A DNA stretch of 64,000 bases from Arthrobacter sp. Soil764 (GCF_001428075.1 NZ_LMSI01000012.1:68507-132506), one strand, 5' to 3'. Shown: positions 47,038 through 54,732, counted from the stretch's first letter. Notes: generated by a model from the sequence alone, not told the origin. Numbers and translations: made by a program.

Positions 47038-47685
47038 ATGACTACCCTGGGCTCCATCTGGCCGCTGTTCGACCTCACGCTGAGCACCCCGCGGCTGGAA
47101 CTGCGCCCCATGACCGACCAGGACATTCCCGCGGCTGTGGCTGCGGCCCGCGGCGGAATCCACGACGCCGGCCGGAATCCGTTCAGCACTCCCTGGACGG
47201 AGCTGCCGGATGAGGAACTGGGTCCCAACATGGCCCGCTGGTACTGGCGCTGCCGCGCTGAATGCAGGCCCGAAAACTGGACACTGCTCCTCGGAATCTG
47301 GCACGAAGGCCGGTTCGTCGGCTGCCAGGATGTTGAGGCCAAAGACTTCGCGGCCCTACGGACAGTCAGCACCGGGTCCTGGCTCAAGAAGTCCGTCCAG
47401 GGCCACGGCCTGGGCACGGAGATGCGTGCCGCCGTCGTCCTTTGGGCCTTTGACTGGCTCCAGGCGGAAGTCGCCGAATCCGAGGCCGCTATCTGGAACA
47501 GCTCTTCCCTGGGCGTGTCCCGCTCCCTCGGCTACGAACTCAACGGCACCACGCGCAAGGCCTGGGGACCCAAAGCCGAAACAGTCCAGCACGTGCGCGT
47601 CACCCCGCAAACATTCAATCGCCCGGACTGGCAACTCCAGGTCAAAGGCCACGAAGCAGCAGCGAACTTCCTGAAGGTCACGTGA
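47038..47685 (+). CDS. GNAT family N-acetyltransferase
   Basis: RimJ/RimL-like acetyltransferase of 215 residues: LSTPRLELRPMTDQD at the N-terminus, the acetyl-CoA loop SVQGHGLGTEMRAAVV near residues 120-135 and the SLGVSRSLGYELNGTT end. The target, a protein N-terminus or small molecule, is unknown. ATG 47038 is six bases after TAGGCT (47026-47031), indicating a leaderless mRNA. It is followed by a 373-base gene-free region with an unusual symmetric element. Confidence 0.88.
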   Translation: MTTLGSIWPLFDLTLSTPRLELRPMTDQDIPAAVAAARGGIHDAGRNPFSTPWTELPDEELGPNMARWYWRCRAECRPENWTLLLGIWHEGRFVGCQDVEAKDFAALRTVSTGSWLKKSVQGHGLGTEMRAAVVLWAFDWLQAEVAESEAAIWNSSSLGVSRSLGYELNGTTRKAWGPKAETVQHVRVTPQTFNRPDWQLQVKGHEAAANFLKVT

Positions 47686-47721
47686 TTGCCGCATCTTGGC
47701 TGAGTTCGCCAGGCCACGATT

Positions 47722-47971
47722 CTTCTCCGTCGCTTAGACACAACGCATAGGGCCACGTTCGGTCGCGGGCGACCTCAGGCGGCCGATGCGTTGCGATGCG
47801 CTCCTACGAGAAGAATCGCAGCCCGGCTTGCGCCTGTTCGTGCACCTAAGGCGCGCTTCGCACACGTCCGGTCCGGGTGCTTCGTGTAGGAGCGCATCGC
47901 CGACCAAAGCGTTGCGCAGGTCGCTCAGCGACCGAAGCAACGCGTCGGGAGGTGTCTAAGCGACGGCGAAG
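47722..47971. repeat. 250-bp symmetric element: two 92-bp inverted halves around a 66-bp core
   Basis: Outer arms 47722-47741 and 47952-47971 match over 20 bases with one mismatch; inner arms 47793-47813 and 47880-47900 match over 21 with two mismatches. Between them each half has its own hairpin: AACGCAT...ATGCGTT (47742-47748, 47786-47792) on the left and GCGTTGC...GCAACGC (47909-47915, 47937-47943) on the right, each around GGTCGC...GCGACC. The two halves are exactly 92 bases, separated by 66. The middle stems differ in sequence yet each remains self-complementary. The inner arm carries GTAGGAGCG, like the foot of REP hairpins. It could be a REP/BIME or MITE-like element, or a structured RNA. 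Confidence 0.88.
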
Positions 47972-48007
47972 GACCCGGGGCGGACGAACCCGGCCGTTGC
48001 CACACAC

Positions 48008-48047
48008 GAAAAGGGCCGTAGCCCGGCGAACCCGGCCACGGCCCTTT
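48008..48047 (-). terminator. Terminator of phoH2
   Basis: AAAGGGCCGT (48010-48019) pairs with ACGGCCCTTT (48038-48047), with a further GC-rich inner region. On the minus strand the stem ends in a run CCCTTTTCG. It starts 12 bases beyond the phoH2 stop codon. Confidence 0.85.
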
Positions 48048-48058
48048 GCTTAGTTGAT

Positions 48059-49477
48059 TTAGCCCTCGAGGAGTTCCGTGACGAGTGCTGCGATCGGTGA
48101 ACGTTCCGAGCGGGTGAGGGTGACGTGGCCGAAGAGGGGGTGTCCCTTCAGGGTTTCGACGACAGCGGCGATTCCGTCGTGGCGTCCGACGCGCAGGTTG
48201 TCTCGCTGGGCGACGTCGTGGGTGAGCACGATCTTGGAGTTCTGGCCGATACGGCTCATGACGGTGAGGAGGACGTTCTTTTCGAGGGACTGGGCTTCAT
48301 CCACGATCACGAAGGCATCGTGGAGGGAGCGTCCGCGGATGTGGGTGAGGGGCATGACCTCGAGCATGCCGCGGTCCATGACCTCCTCCACCACTTCCTG
48401 GCTGACCAGCGCCCCGAGGGTGTCGAACACGGCCTGCGCCCACGGGTTCATCTTCTCGGATTCGGAGCCCGGCAGGTAGCCAAGTTCCTGCCCGCCCACC
48501 GCATAGAGGGGCCGGAAGACGATCACTTTGCGGTGTTCGCGGCGTTCCAGCACGGCTTCAAGGCCGGCGCACAAGGCGAGCGCCGACTTGCCGGTGCCTG
48601 CGCGGCCGCCAATGGAGACGATGCCGACGGCGGGATCCATCAACATGTCAATGGCCAGCCGCTGCTCCGCGGACCGGCCATGGAGGCCGAACACGTCGCG
48701 GTCGCCCTTGACCAGGCGCACCTGCTTGTCCGCGCCCACCCGGCCCAGCGCGGAGCCGCGGTTGGACAGCAGGACCAGCCCGGTGTTGACGGGCAGTTCG
48801 GCCGCCGCCGGGATATAGGCGGGTTCGTGGCCGTACAGGGTGGCTATGTCCTGTTCATCGGCTTCGATCTCGGCAACGCCCGTCCACCCGGAATCCTTGA
48901 CCAGTTCGTTGCGGTACTCGTCGGCAGTGAGGCCCATGGCGGAGGCTTTGACCCGCATGGGCAAGTCCTTGGACACGACGGTGACGTTGCGTCCTTCGTT
49001 GGCCAGGTTCTTGGCGACGGCGAGGATGCGGCTGTCGTTGTCCCCGCTGCGGAAACCCAAGGGCAGCACCTCGGAGGAGATGTGGTTGAGTTCCACCATC
49101 AGGGTGCCGCCCTCGTCACCAATGGGGAGGGGCCGGTTCAGGCCGCCGTGCTTGACCCGGAGATCGTCCAGGAGCCGCAGGGCCTTCCGTGCGAAGTAGC
49201 CAAGTTCGGGGTCGTGCCGCTTGGCTTCGAGTTCGGTGATGACCACGACGGGAACCACTACCTCATGCTCAGCGAACCGCAGGAGCGCGCGCGGATCGGA
49301 GAGGAGGACTGAGGTGTCAATGACGAAGGTGTGGATGTCGGCTTCCCTTCCGGAGACAGCAAAACCGGCCGCAGCATCAGTTGCTGCGCCGGCTTCAGAG
49401 GTAGCTCGCTCGGCGCGAGAGGTAGCTTTTCCGCCCTGTCCAAACAGGACCTCGGGCAGTTGTTCAGAAGTAGCCAC
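48059..49477 (-). CDS. phoH2: PhoH2: PIN domain plus PhoH-type ATPase
   Basis: A fusion of a PIN ribonuclease domain (about residues 45-190; [15 protein letters not shown] and [11 protein letters not shown] carry its acidic residues) with a PhoH ATPase domain (Walker [13 protein letters not shown] near residue 288, Walker [15 protein letters not shown] near 386). In mycobacteria PhoH2 is a sequence-specific RNA helicase and ribonuclease in a toxin-antitoxin-like pair with an upstream small gene. GTG 49477 with GGAG five bases upstream gives 472 residues; the open frame continues to 49837 but without signals. A 23-codon ORF with a strong ribosome binding site lies 34 bases upstream. Confidence 0.92.
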   Translation of the reverse strand: MATSEQLPEVLFGQGGKATSRAERATSEAGAATDAAAGFAVSGREADIHTFVIDTSVLLSDPRALLRFAEHEVVVPVVVITELEAKRHDPELGYFARKALRLLDDLRVKHGGLNRPLPIGDEGGTLMVELNHISSEVLPLGFRSGDNDSRILAVAKNLANEGRNVTVVSKDLPMRVKASAMGLTADEYRNELVKDSGWTGVAEIEADEQDIATLYGHEPAYIPAAAELPVNTGLVLLSNRGSALGRVGADKQVRLVKGDRDVFGLHGRSAEQRLAIDMLMDPAVGIVSIGGRAGTGKSALALCAGLEAVLERREHRKVIVFRPLYAVGGQELGYLPGSESEKMNPWAQAVFDTLGALVSQEVVEEVMDRGMLEVMPLTHIRGRSLHDAFVIVDEAQSLEKNVLLTVMSRIGQNSKIVLTHDVAQRDNLRVGRHDGIAAVVETLKGHPLFGHVTLTRSERSPIAALVTELLEG

Positions 49478-49511
49478 ATCGACTCCAGCCCCGGGCGCCA
49501 GCCCGGAATTG

Positions 49512-49583
49512 TTATTGGTGAGGCGGCTCGGCCAGGAGGCCGGGTCCGGCCTCCCATACAACCGGTGCGATGTTTCGCTCCAT
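49512..49583 (-). CDS. 23-residue upstream ORF in the phoH2 leader
   Basis: ATG 49583 is preceded by GGGGAGG with a seven-base spacer, one of the best ribosome binding sites in the window, and the frame (begins [13 protein letters not shown]) stops with TAA at 49512, 34 bases before phoH2. It overlaps a 10-bp GC-rich hairpin (49535-49554), so its translation would open that stem. It could be a leader peptide or a very short antitoxin-like partner; I do not recognise the sequence. Confidence 0.5.
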   Translation of the reverse strand: MERNIAPVVWEAGPGLLAEPPHQ

Positions 49584-49646
49584 GTACTGGCCTCCCCGAT
49601 CAGCCGGCGGTTTTGCCTGCTGATGGATATAACGTAAATCCACTCA

Positions 49647-49670
49647 GGGTAATTTCCGCAACCATTACCC
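49647..49670 (-). promoter_or_regulatory. Inverted repeat in the probable phoH2 promoter
   Basis: GGGTAAT and ATTACCC flank ten bases. On the minus strand the repeat encloses TTGCGG, which is about 18 bases before TACGTT, a possible promoter giving a leader of about 150 bases that contains the upstream ORF. The assignment is by eye. Confidence 0.4.
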
Positions 49671-49716
49671 GGCGATTTCCCTTGCAGGTGTATGAACTCG
49701 TTATGAACCGGGGGTT

Positions 49717-50490
49717 TCAGGTGCCAAAGCGGCGCTGGCGGCCGGCGTAGTCCCGCAGGGCACGGAGGAAATCCACCTTGCGGAACGCGGGCCACAGGGC
49801 CTCGCAGAAGTAGAACTCGCTGTAGGCGCTCTGCCACATAAGGAAGCCTGACAGGCGCTGCTCCCCTGATGTCCTGATCACCAGGTCCGGGTCCGGCTGG
49901 CCGCGGGTGTACAGGAAGCGTGAGATGTCGTCGACGCAGAGGTCGTCGGCAAGCTGGGAGATGTCCATGCCCTTGGCGACGGCGTCGTGGAGGAGCTCCC
50001 GGACGGCATCGACGATCTCCCGGCGGCCCCCGTAGCCCACTGCCACGTTGACGTGGATCTTTTCGCGGACGGGGGTGCGGGCGGTGAGCTTGTTGAGGCG
50101 TTCGGCCAGGTAGTCCGGGAGCAGTTCAGGCGCACCCATGGCATGGACGGATATGTTCGCGTCTTCGTCCAACCGGTCCAAGGTGTTGGCGATGATGCCC
50201 ATCAGGAGGTCCAGTTCCTCGCTGGAGCGGTTCATGTTGTCCGTGGACAGCATGTAGAGGGTCACTACCTTGACGCCCAGTTCCTGGCACCAGCCGAGGA
50301 ATTCGTGGATTTTGTCCGCACCGGCCTGGTGGCCCTGGCTGGTGGGTGCATTGAATTGCTTAGCCCACCGCCGGTTGCCGTCTACCATGACGCCGATATG
50401 CCGGGGAATCCGGTCGCGTGGAAGATCCTTGAGCAGCCGGCGTTCGTAATAGCCATAGAGGAACCCGGGCAACTCCACGCGTCCACTCAC
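49717..50490 (-). CDS. uppS: Cis-prenyltransferase (isoprenyl diphosphate synthase, UppS family)
   Basis: Adds isopentenyl diphosphate units in cis configuration to make the lipid carrier for cell-wall sugars. The [10 protein letters not shown] motif is near residues 37-46 and the C-terminal [20 protein letters not shown] carries the substrate arginines and acidic residue. Actinobacteria often have two such enzymes, one making short Z,E-farnesyl diphosphate; the neighbourhood next to hemolysin III matches that short-chain paralogue in mycobacteria. GTG 50490 has AGGA six bases upstream and gives 257 residues. Confidence 0.9.
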   Translation of the reverse strand: MSGRVELPGFLYGYYERRLLKDLPRDRIPRHIGVMVDGNRRWAKQFNAPTSQGHQAGADKIHEFLGWCQELGVKVVTLYMLSTDNMNRSSEELDLLMGIIANTLDRLDEDANISVHAMGAPELLPDYLAERLNKLTARTPVREKIHVNVAVGYGGRREIVDAVRELLHDAVAKGMDISQLADDLCVDDISRFLYTRGQPDPDLVIRTSGEQRLSGFLMWQSAYSEFYFCEALWPAFRKVDFLRALRDYAGRQRRFGT

Positions 50491-50581
50491 CTGACTTTCC
50501 TGCCGTACGTACATCCACATCCTAGGCTACCGCCCGGGCCGGAATGGGAACGCCAGCACTGGAGGGGACCCATCCCGATTG

Positions 50582-50610
50582 TTACTGACCAGTAACTTAC
50601 CGGTCCGTAA
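50582..50610. promoter_or_regulatory. Two tandem palindromes over the hemolysin III promoter
   Basis: TTACTGACCAGTAA (50582-50595) and TTACCGGTCCGTAA (50597-50610) are two 14-base palindromes set 15 bases apart, just upstream of the TATTCT -10 box (50613-50618). They look like paired TetR-type operators. They lie in the divergent uppS-hemolysin III region, so they could affect both genes. Confidence 0.65.
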
Positions 50611-50624
50611 GTTATTCTGGTGCC

Positions 50625-51368
50625 ATGAACAGCGACTCTCCGCATGCCTTCCGGGGGCCCCAGCCGGAGGACCCCAACACAGGCGCTGAAACAGAAACCA
50701 GCGCCGTGGATGAGGCCGCCGTCCGACTGGCGGAACTCCTGATGATCAAGCCGAAGTGGCGCGGCTGGATCCACACGGTCACCGCCCCGCTGGCCCTTGC
50801 CGCCGGCATCGTCCTGGTTGTCCTTGCCCCCACGGCGGACCGCAGGATTACTTCCGCCATCTACGCTGCCACCGGCGTTTTGCTGTTCGGTGTCAGCGCC
50901 GTCTACCACCGCGGCAACTGGTCCCCACGGGTCAAGCTCGTCCTGAAACGGCTGGACCACACCAACATCATGCTGGTGATCGCCGGCACCTACACGCCGC
51001 TGGCATGGACGCTTCTCGAACGCGGGCAGGCGGTGGTTCTCCTGTGGGTCATCTGGGCCGGAGCCATCCTCGGCGTGCTGTTCCGGCTGCTGTGGACTGA
51101 CGCGCCCCGCTGGCTCTATGTGCCCATCTACATCGCACTGGGCTGCGGCGCGCTGTTCTACCTGCCGCAGTTCTTCCAGGCCAGTCCGCCATCAGCCGTG
51201 CTGATCTGCCTGGGCGGCGCCCTCTACATTACGGGCGCCATTTTCTACGCCCTGAAAAAGCCGAACTTCAGCTATCACCACTTCGGTTTCCATGAACTGT
51301 TCCACGCGTTCACCGTATTCGCGTTCGCTGCCCACTTCGCGGCGATCGCCATGGCGGTCCTTGGCTAA
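50625..51368 (+). CDS. Hemolysin III / PAQR family membrane protein
   Basis: Seven hydrophobic segments and the PAQR/HlyIII signatures are visible: SAVYHRGNWSP near residues 90-100, LDHTNIMLVIAGTYTPL near 112-128 and the C-terminal FHELFHAFTVFAFAAHF with the metal-ligand histidines. Such proteins may be membrane hydrolases; the bacterial role is unclear. ATG 50625 is six bases after TATTCT, so the mRNA is probably leaderless and under control of the two palindromes upstream. Divergent from uppS. Confidence 0.93.
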   Translation: MNSDSPHAFRGPQPEDPNTGAETETSAVDEAAVRLAELLMIKPKWRGWIHTVTAPLALAAGIVLVVLAPTADRRITSAIYAATGVLLFGVSAVYHRGNWSPRVKLVLKRLDHTNIMLVIAGTYTPLAWTLLERGQAVVLLWVIWAGAILGVLFRLLWTDAPRWLYVPIYIALGCGALFYLPQFFQASPPSAVLICLGGALYITGAIFYALKKPNFSYHHFGFHELFHAFTVFAFAAHFAAIAMAVLG

Positions 51369-51410
51369 AGCCCGTCACAGCGTGGGGCTGGCATAGCCAC
51401 CAAAAGATTT

Positions 51411-51752
51411 CTACCTGCGCGGCCGCGGGTGTCCGTTGCCGGCCCCGTCCCCTTCGGAATCGCCAACTCCCGGGTGCGTGCCGCCGTCGAGCCCATCCTG
51501 GGCATCCGCAGCATCAACGTCTGCAGCAGCGGCGGCCGCCAGGCGCTCTTCCTCCACCTGGGCCCGGTAGCGCACCCTGCGGATGCGCCGCACCATGTCC
51601 ACGATGAGCAGGGCGGTTGCCACCACGAAGAAAGCCGTCATGATGAACCCCAGCAGGCCCGGTGTCACCTGGTCCTCCGAAATCCCCTCCCGCAACGTCG
51701 GAGTCGGCAGCGGTGACGGCGTGGTGGCGAGGCGGAGGAGCAGAGATTGCAC
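51411..51752 (-). CDS. Small single-span membrane protein next to mca
   Basis: A 113-residue protein with one hydrophobic segment (about residues 31-52, PGLLGFIMTAFFVVATALLI) followed by a basic stretch RRIRRVRYR and an acidic, Ala/Gly-rich tail. GTG 51752 has AAGG about eight bases upstream. A small membrane protein of this shape is encoded at the same place, beside mca, in mycobacteria, which supports its reality. Function unknown. Confidence 0.75.
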   Translation of the reverse strand: MQSLLLRLATTPSPLPTPTLREGISEDQVTPGLLGFIMTAFFVVATALLIVDMVRRIRRVRYRAQVEEERLAAAAAADVDAADAQDGLDGGTHPGVGDSEGDGAGNGHPRPRR

Positions 51753-51814
51753 GGTTGTTACCTTCTGGTGGAACGGATGAAGCAGGAAGCGGACGGGACC
51801 GGCCGTCGCCGCAC

Positions 51815-51834
51815 CTATCTTCTACGCAAGATAG
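51815..51834. promoter_or_regulatory. CTATCTT-N6-AAGATAG palindrome between mca and the small membrane gene
   Basis: Seven-base arms (51815-51821 and 51828-51834) flank six bases, and another CTATCTTAG occurs at the mca stop (51851-51859). It lies about 63 bases upstream of the small membrane gene start and may be an operator or a short hairpin. Confidence 0.35.
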
Positions 51835-51850
51835 AAATAGCCTGCCGTGT

Positions 51851-52756
51851 CTATCTTAGCCCGGCGAACAGGTCCTTCTCGGGGAGTTCGGAGGGCACCC
51901 TGGAATGGATCAGCGAATAGTCCTCCCAAGGCCAGACCCGGCGCTGCATGTCGGGCGAAACGGCGAAGAAGAACCCCAGCGGGTCTACTTGGGTCCGGTG
52001 GGCACGCAGGGCGTCGTCGCGCACTTCGAAATAGTCACCGCAGTCAATCTGGGTGGTGGTGGCATGCGCGGCCGGCGGCGGAGTGTGCCCCTCTGCATCG
52101 GACTCCAGCCATGCGGCCAGGCGTTCTGCGTAGGGTGACTGCAGCCCCGCCTCTTCCAGTGCAAAGTGCAGCGCCCGGAACCGCTCGGGGCTGAAGGCGC
52201 GGTCGTAGTAGAGCTTGCCCGGCTCCCACGGCTCCCCTGCCTCCGGGTAGCGTTCGGCATCGCCTGCGGCTTCGAAAGCCTCCACGGCCACCCGGTGGGC
52301 CATGATGTGGTCCGGGTGGGGGTAGCCGCCGTTTTCGTCGTAGCTAAGGATGACGTGGGGCTTGAAGGAACGCACCAGCCGTACCAGGGGCGCCGCGGCC
52401 TGGTGCAGGGGAAGGGTGGCGAAGGATCCCGCCGGGAGGGGCGGGAGCGGGTCCCCTTCGGGAAGGCCCGAGTCGACAAATCCGAGCCACCGCTGGCGGA
52501 TGCCGAGGATGGCGGCCGCGCGCTGCATCTCCAGCCTCCGCGCACCGGCCATATCCCGCTTGGGGTGCGGCTCCCCCTCCACCGCCGGATTCTGGATATC
52601 GCCGCGGGATCCGTCCGTGCAGGTGGCCACGAGGACATCCACGCCGGCAGCTGCATACATGGCCATGGTCGCAGCGCCCTTGCTGGATTCGTCATCCGGG
52701 TGGGCGTGGACTGCGAGCAGCCGGAGCGGCACCTGGTTGTTGCTGGACGCTGTCAT
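51851..52756 (-). CDS. mca: Mycothiol S-conjugate amidase
   Basis: Zinc amidase that cleaves mycothiol conjugates of toxins to mercapturic acids for export, the actinobacterial counterpart of glutathione detoxification. The zinc site HAHPDDESSKG is at residues 17-27 and the third histidine lies in GGYPHPDHIMAHRVA near residue 142. The length of 301 residues, and TQVDPLGFFFAVSPD near the end, fit Mca better than the related deacetylase MshB. ATG 52756 has GGAG upstream. Followed by the small membrane gene on the same strand. Confidence 0.93.
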   Translation of the reverse strand: MTASSNNQVPLRLLAVHAHPDDESSKGAATMAMYAAAGVDVLVATCTDGSRGDIQNPAVEGEPHPKRDMAGARRLEMQRAAAILGIRQRWLGFVDSGLPEGDPLPPLPAGSFATLPLHQAAAPLVRLVRSFKPHVILSYDENGGYPHPDHIMAHRVAVEAFEAAGDAERYPEAGEPWEPGKLYYDRAFSPERFRALHFALEEAGLQSPYAERLAAWLESDAEGHTPPPAAHATTTQIDCGDYFEVRDDALRAHRTQVDPLGFFFAVSPDMQRRVWPWEDYSLIHSRVPSELPEKDLFAGLR

Positions 52757-52884
52757 GGAGGGGACGGCTCCTTATTCTTCTTTGCACGGCTTTGGCAGCT
52801 TGTGGATGTTGTTGCGGGTGCGCTGCCTCACCGGCAGCTGCAGCCACCGCAAAGAGCAGGCGGAAAGGGAACTAAACTGGTCTG

Positions 52885-53343
52885 GTGACTTCCCCGGACC
52901 AGCCGGCCCAATCCGCGCCCGCAGACACTAGCCTAGCCAATCGGTATGGTGCTAAAAAGCGCCGGCTCTCCCCTACCGCCGCCCGGGTTGCGGTCGGCCT
53001 GGCACTTACTGCGGGAATCGGCTTCCTTGCGTGGGTGACCACTTCGAACTCGCTCTCCGGAGTGACGTTCAAGGACGTGGGTTACAGCACCACCGATGCC
53101 ACGGTCGCGGAGGTGGACTTCCAGGTGACGCGCGAACCGGGCAAGCCCGTCAAATGCGCCGTAAAGGCACTGGATTCGAAGTTTGCAGTCGTGGGCTGGA
53201 AAGTGGTGGACATCCCGCCGTCGGCAGCGGATGGAACGGCCGACGGCGGCAGGACGGTGGCTCAGCGCGTTACCTTGCGCACGGAGTCGGAGTCCGTATC
53301 GGGTGTGGTGGACAGCTGCTGGATTCCCGGCGGGACGTCCTAA
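52885..53343 (+). CDS. DUF4307 family membrane protein
   Basis: A 152-residue protein with a short cytoplasmic part (ANRYGAKKRRLSP), one membrane segment (about residues 33-52) and an extracytoplasmic domain with two cysteines (KCAVKAL, DSCWIP). DUF4307 proteins lie between mca and greA in many Actinobacteria; their role is unknown. The GTG start is six bases after TAAACT (52873-52878), indicating a leaderless mRNA. Divergent from mca. Confidence 0.87.
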   Translation: MTSPDQPAQSAPADTSLANRYGAKKRRLSPTAARVAVGLALTAGIGFLAWVTTSNSLSGVTFKDVGYSTTDATVAEVDFQVTREPGKPVKCAVKALDSKFAVVGWKVVDIPPSAADGTADGGRTVAQRVTLRTESESVSGVVDSCWIPGGTS

Positions 53344-53369
53344 TGGGTGTGATGTGGGACGCTTCCGTG

Positions 53370-53399
53370 TTGGGTTATCTCCAGAGGATTGACTACAAT
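53370..53399 (+). promoter_or_regulatory. greA promoter
   Basis: TTGGGT (53370-53375) and TACAAT (53394-53399) are 18 bases apart, a good sigma-A-type promoter. Transcription would start near 53406 and give a leader of about 90 bases before the greA start, containing a terminator-like hairpin. Confidence 0.7.
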
Positions 53400-53413
53400 A
53401 GGGAGATACCTTT

Positions 53414-53466
53414 ACCCCGCTGAGCTGGTTACTGTTCCACAAGTGGCCACCGTGGCGGGGTCTTTT
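53414..53466 (+). promoter_or_regulatory. Attenuator-like hairpin in the greA leader
   Basis: ACCCCGC (53414-53420) pairs with GCGGGGT (53455-53461), followed at once by CTTTTG; an inner stem CCAC/GTGG is also possible. It lies between the greA promoter and its ribosome binding site, so it could end transcription early. In E. coli a terminated leader RNA of greA (GraL) is known; similarity here is only in arrangement. Confidence 0.6.
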
Positions 53467-53494
53467 GCATGTAGGACCACTAGAGGAGAAGTCC

Positions 53495-53989
53495 GTGTCT
53501 ACCACCAACAGCGCATCTGCAGCCTGGCTCACCCAGGAAGCTTTTGACCGCCTGAAGGCAGAGCTGGACCACCTTTCCGGCGCAGGCCGGGCGGAGATCG
53601 TCCAGAAGATTGAAGCAGCGCGGCAAGAGGGGGACCTCAAGGAGAACGGGGGCTACCACGCAGCCAAGGAGGAGCAGGGCAAAATTGAAGCCCGCATCCG
53701 CCAGCTGACGGTGCTGCTCCGTGACGCCCACGTGGGGGAATCGCCTGCCGATGACGGCATCGTGGAGCCCGGCATGATTGTCGTAGCCAGGATCGCCGGC
53801 GACGAGGAGACCTTCCTGCTGGGTTCACGCGAAATTGCGGGCGACTCGGACCTGGATGTCTTCAGCGAAAAGTCACCGCTTGGTGCCGCCATCCTGGGCC
53901 ACAAGGAGGGCGAGACCCTCAGCTACGCAGCGCCGAACGGCAAGGACATTAAGGTGGAGATCCTCTCCGCAAAGCCCTACGCACCCTAG
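53495..53989 (+). CDS. greA: Transcription elongation factor GreA
   Basis: Binds the secondary channel of RNA polymerase and stimulates cleavage of backtracked RNA. The N-terminal coiled coil (about residues 8-75) ends in the acidic tip region EGDLKENGGYHAAKEEQ, where the two catalytic acidic residues are kept, and a C-terminal FKBP-like domain follows (KSPLGAAILGHKEGET). GTG 53495 has AGAGGAGAA upstream, giving 164 residues; an earlier in-frame start at 53465 lies inside the hairpin leader and is unlikely. It follows DUF4307. Confidence 0.95.
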   Translation: MSTTNSASAAWLTQEAFDRLKAELDHLSGAGRAEIVQKIEAARQEGDLKENGGYHAAKEEQGKIEARIRQLTVLLRDAHVGESPADDGIVEPGMIVVARIAGDEETFLLGSREIAGDSDLDVFSEKSPLGAAILGHKEGETLSYAAPNGKDIKVEILSAKPYAP

Positions 53990-54032
53990 CTCAGCAGCGC
54001 CGGCCCCAAAGCAGCCAGCGCAAAAGCAGAAC

Positions 54033-54072
54033 GCGGCGGCCGTCCCCCAGGGGAATGGCCGCCGCTTCCGTT
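54033..54072. terminator. Terminator between convergent greA and rhomboid genes
   Basis: GCGGCGGCC (54033-54041) pairs with GGCCGCCGC (54057-54065) around a loop that can itself pair (CCCC/GGGG). TTCCGTTT follows on the plus strand and a T-containing tail on the minus strand, so it may serve both genes. Confidence 0.75.
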
Positions 54073-54106
54073 TAATGTCCTTCTGCCGGTTTGCGCCACC
54101 CGGGCG

Positions 54107-54724
54107 CTAAAACTGCCGCGGCGTAGCGGGACCGCGCGGACGCAGCAGCAGAGCCGCCACCACGCCGCCCACGGCGCCGCCAAGGTGGGCCTGCCAGCTC
54201 ACGTAGCCGGCCACAAACGGCAGGGCGCCCAGGAGGATGCTCCCGTAGCCCATGAAGAGGACCACGGCGAGCAGGATCTGCCGCCAGCTGTGGTTGAAGA
54301 AACCCCTGACCAGCAGGAACGCAAAAAGCCCGAAGACCAGCCCTGACGCGCCCACGGTGACACCGTTTCCGATGAGCCATACCGTCAGCCCGCTGCCGAG
54401 CCAGCTGAAGGCCAGGGCTGTGAGGAACACGCGCAGCCCGGAGAGAAACACCAGGAAGCCGAAGATGACCAGGGGCAGGCTGTTGGAGAGCAGATGGCCC
54501 AGGTTTGCGTGCAGGAGCGGGAAGGTAAAGATGTCCAGCAGCCCGTCGGCACTCCTGGGCCGCAGGCCGAAGGTTCGGGTGAGGGCCCCCATCATCAGGG
54601 TGTTGACCACTTCGATGGCGAACAGCAGGGCCACAAAACCACCCAGCACCACCAGCCCGCCCTTGGCACGGGAGGCGATGGCCTGCCGCTCGGGGACCCG
54701 CCCGTTACCCATCAGTCCGGCCAC
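54107..54724 (-). CDS. Rhomboid family intramembrane serine protease
   Basis: Six hydrophobic segments with the catalytic serine in VTVGASGLVFGLFAF (about residue 126) and histidine in WQAHLGGAVGG (about residue 178); the HANLGHLLSN loop of rhomboids is also present. Substrates are unknown. GTG 54724 has AGGAG six bases upstream. It follows threonine deaminase by eight bases and is the last gene of a three-gene run with the AI-2E-type permease. Confidence 0.92.
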   Translation of the reverse strand: MAGLMGNGRVPERQAIASRAKGGLVVLGGFVALLFAIEVVNTLMMGALTRTFGLRPRSADGLLDIFTFPLLHANLGHLLSNSLPLVIFGFLVFLSGLRVFLTALAFSWLGSGLTVWLIGNGVTVGASGLVFGLFAFLLVRGFFNHSWRQILLAVVLFMGYGSILLGALPFVAGYVSWQAHLGGAVGGVVAALLLRPRGPATPRQF

Positions 54725-54732
54725 GGCCGCTC

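Larger units (their letters stand above)
47686..48058. other. 373-base gene-free region
   Basis: It contains the symmetric inverted element (47722-47971) and the phoH2 terminator (48008-48047). No ORF with a plausible start signal or codon pattern is present; a 68-codon frame on the minus strand (47734-47940) is made of the element itself. Confidence 0.75.

Noticed and set aside
47734..47940. 68-codon frame on the minus strand within the symmetric element
   Set aside because: It consists of the inverted repeats themselves, has no ribosome binding site, and its sequence is explained by the palindromic DNA.
47722..47971. tRNA or rRNA gene as explanation of the symmetric element
   Set aside because: No T-loop GGTTCGA-type box, no CCA-proximal acceptor stem, and the arms are far longer than in tRNA.
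48125..49312. 395-codon open frame on the plus strand
   Set aside because: Antisense to phoH2, which shows PIN and PhoH motifs.
49478..49837. Upstream in-frame extension of phoH2 (120 more codons)
   Set aside because: No start signal is found, whereas GTG 49477 has GGAG at the right distance and gives the usual length; the extension crosses the likely promoter and a separate small ORF.
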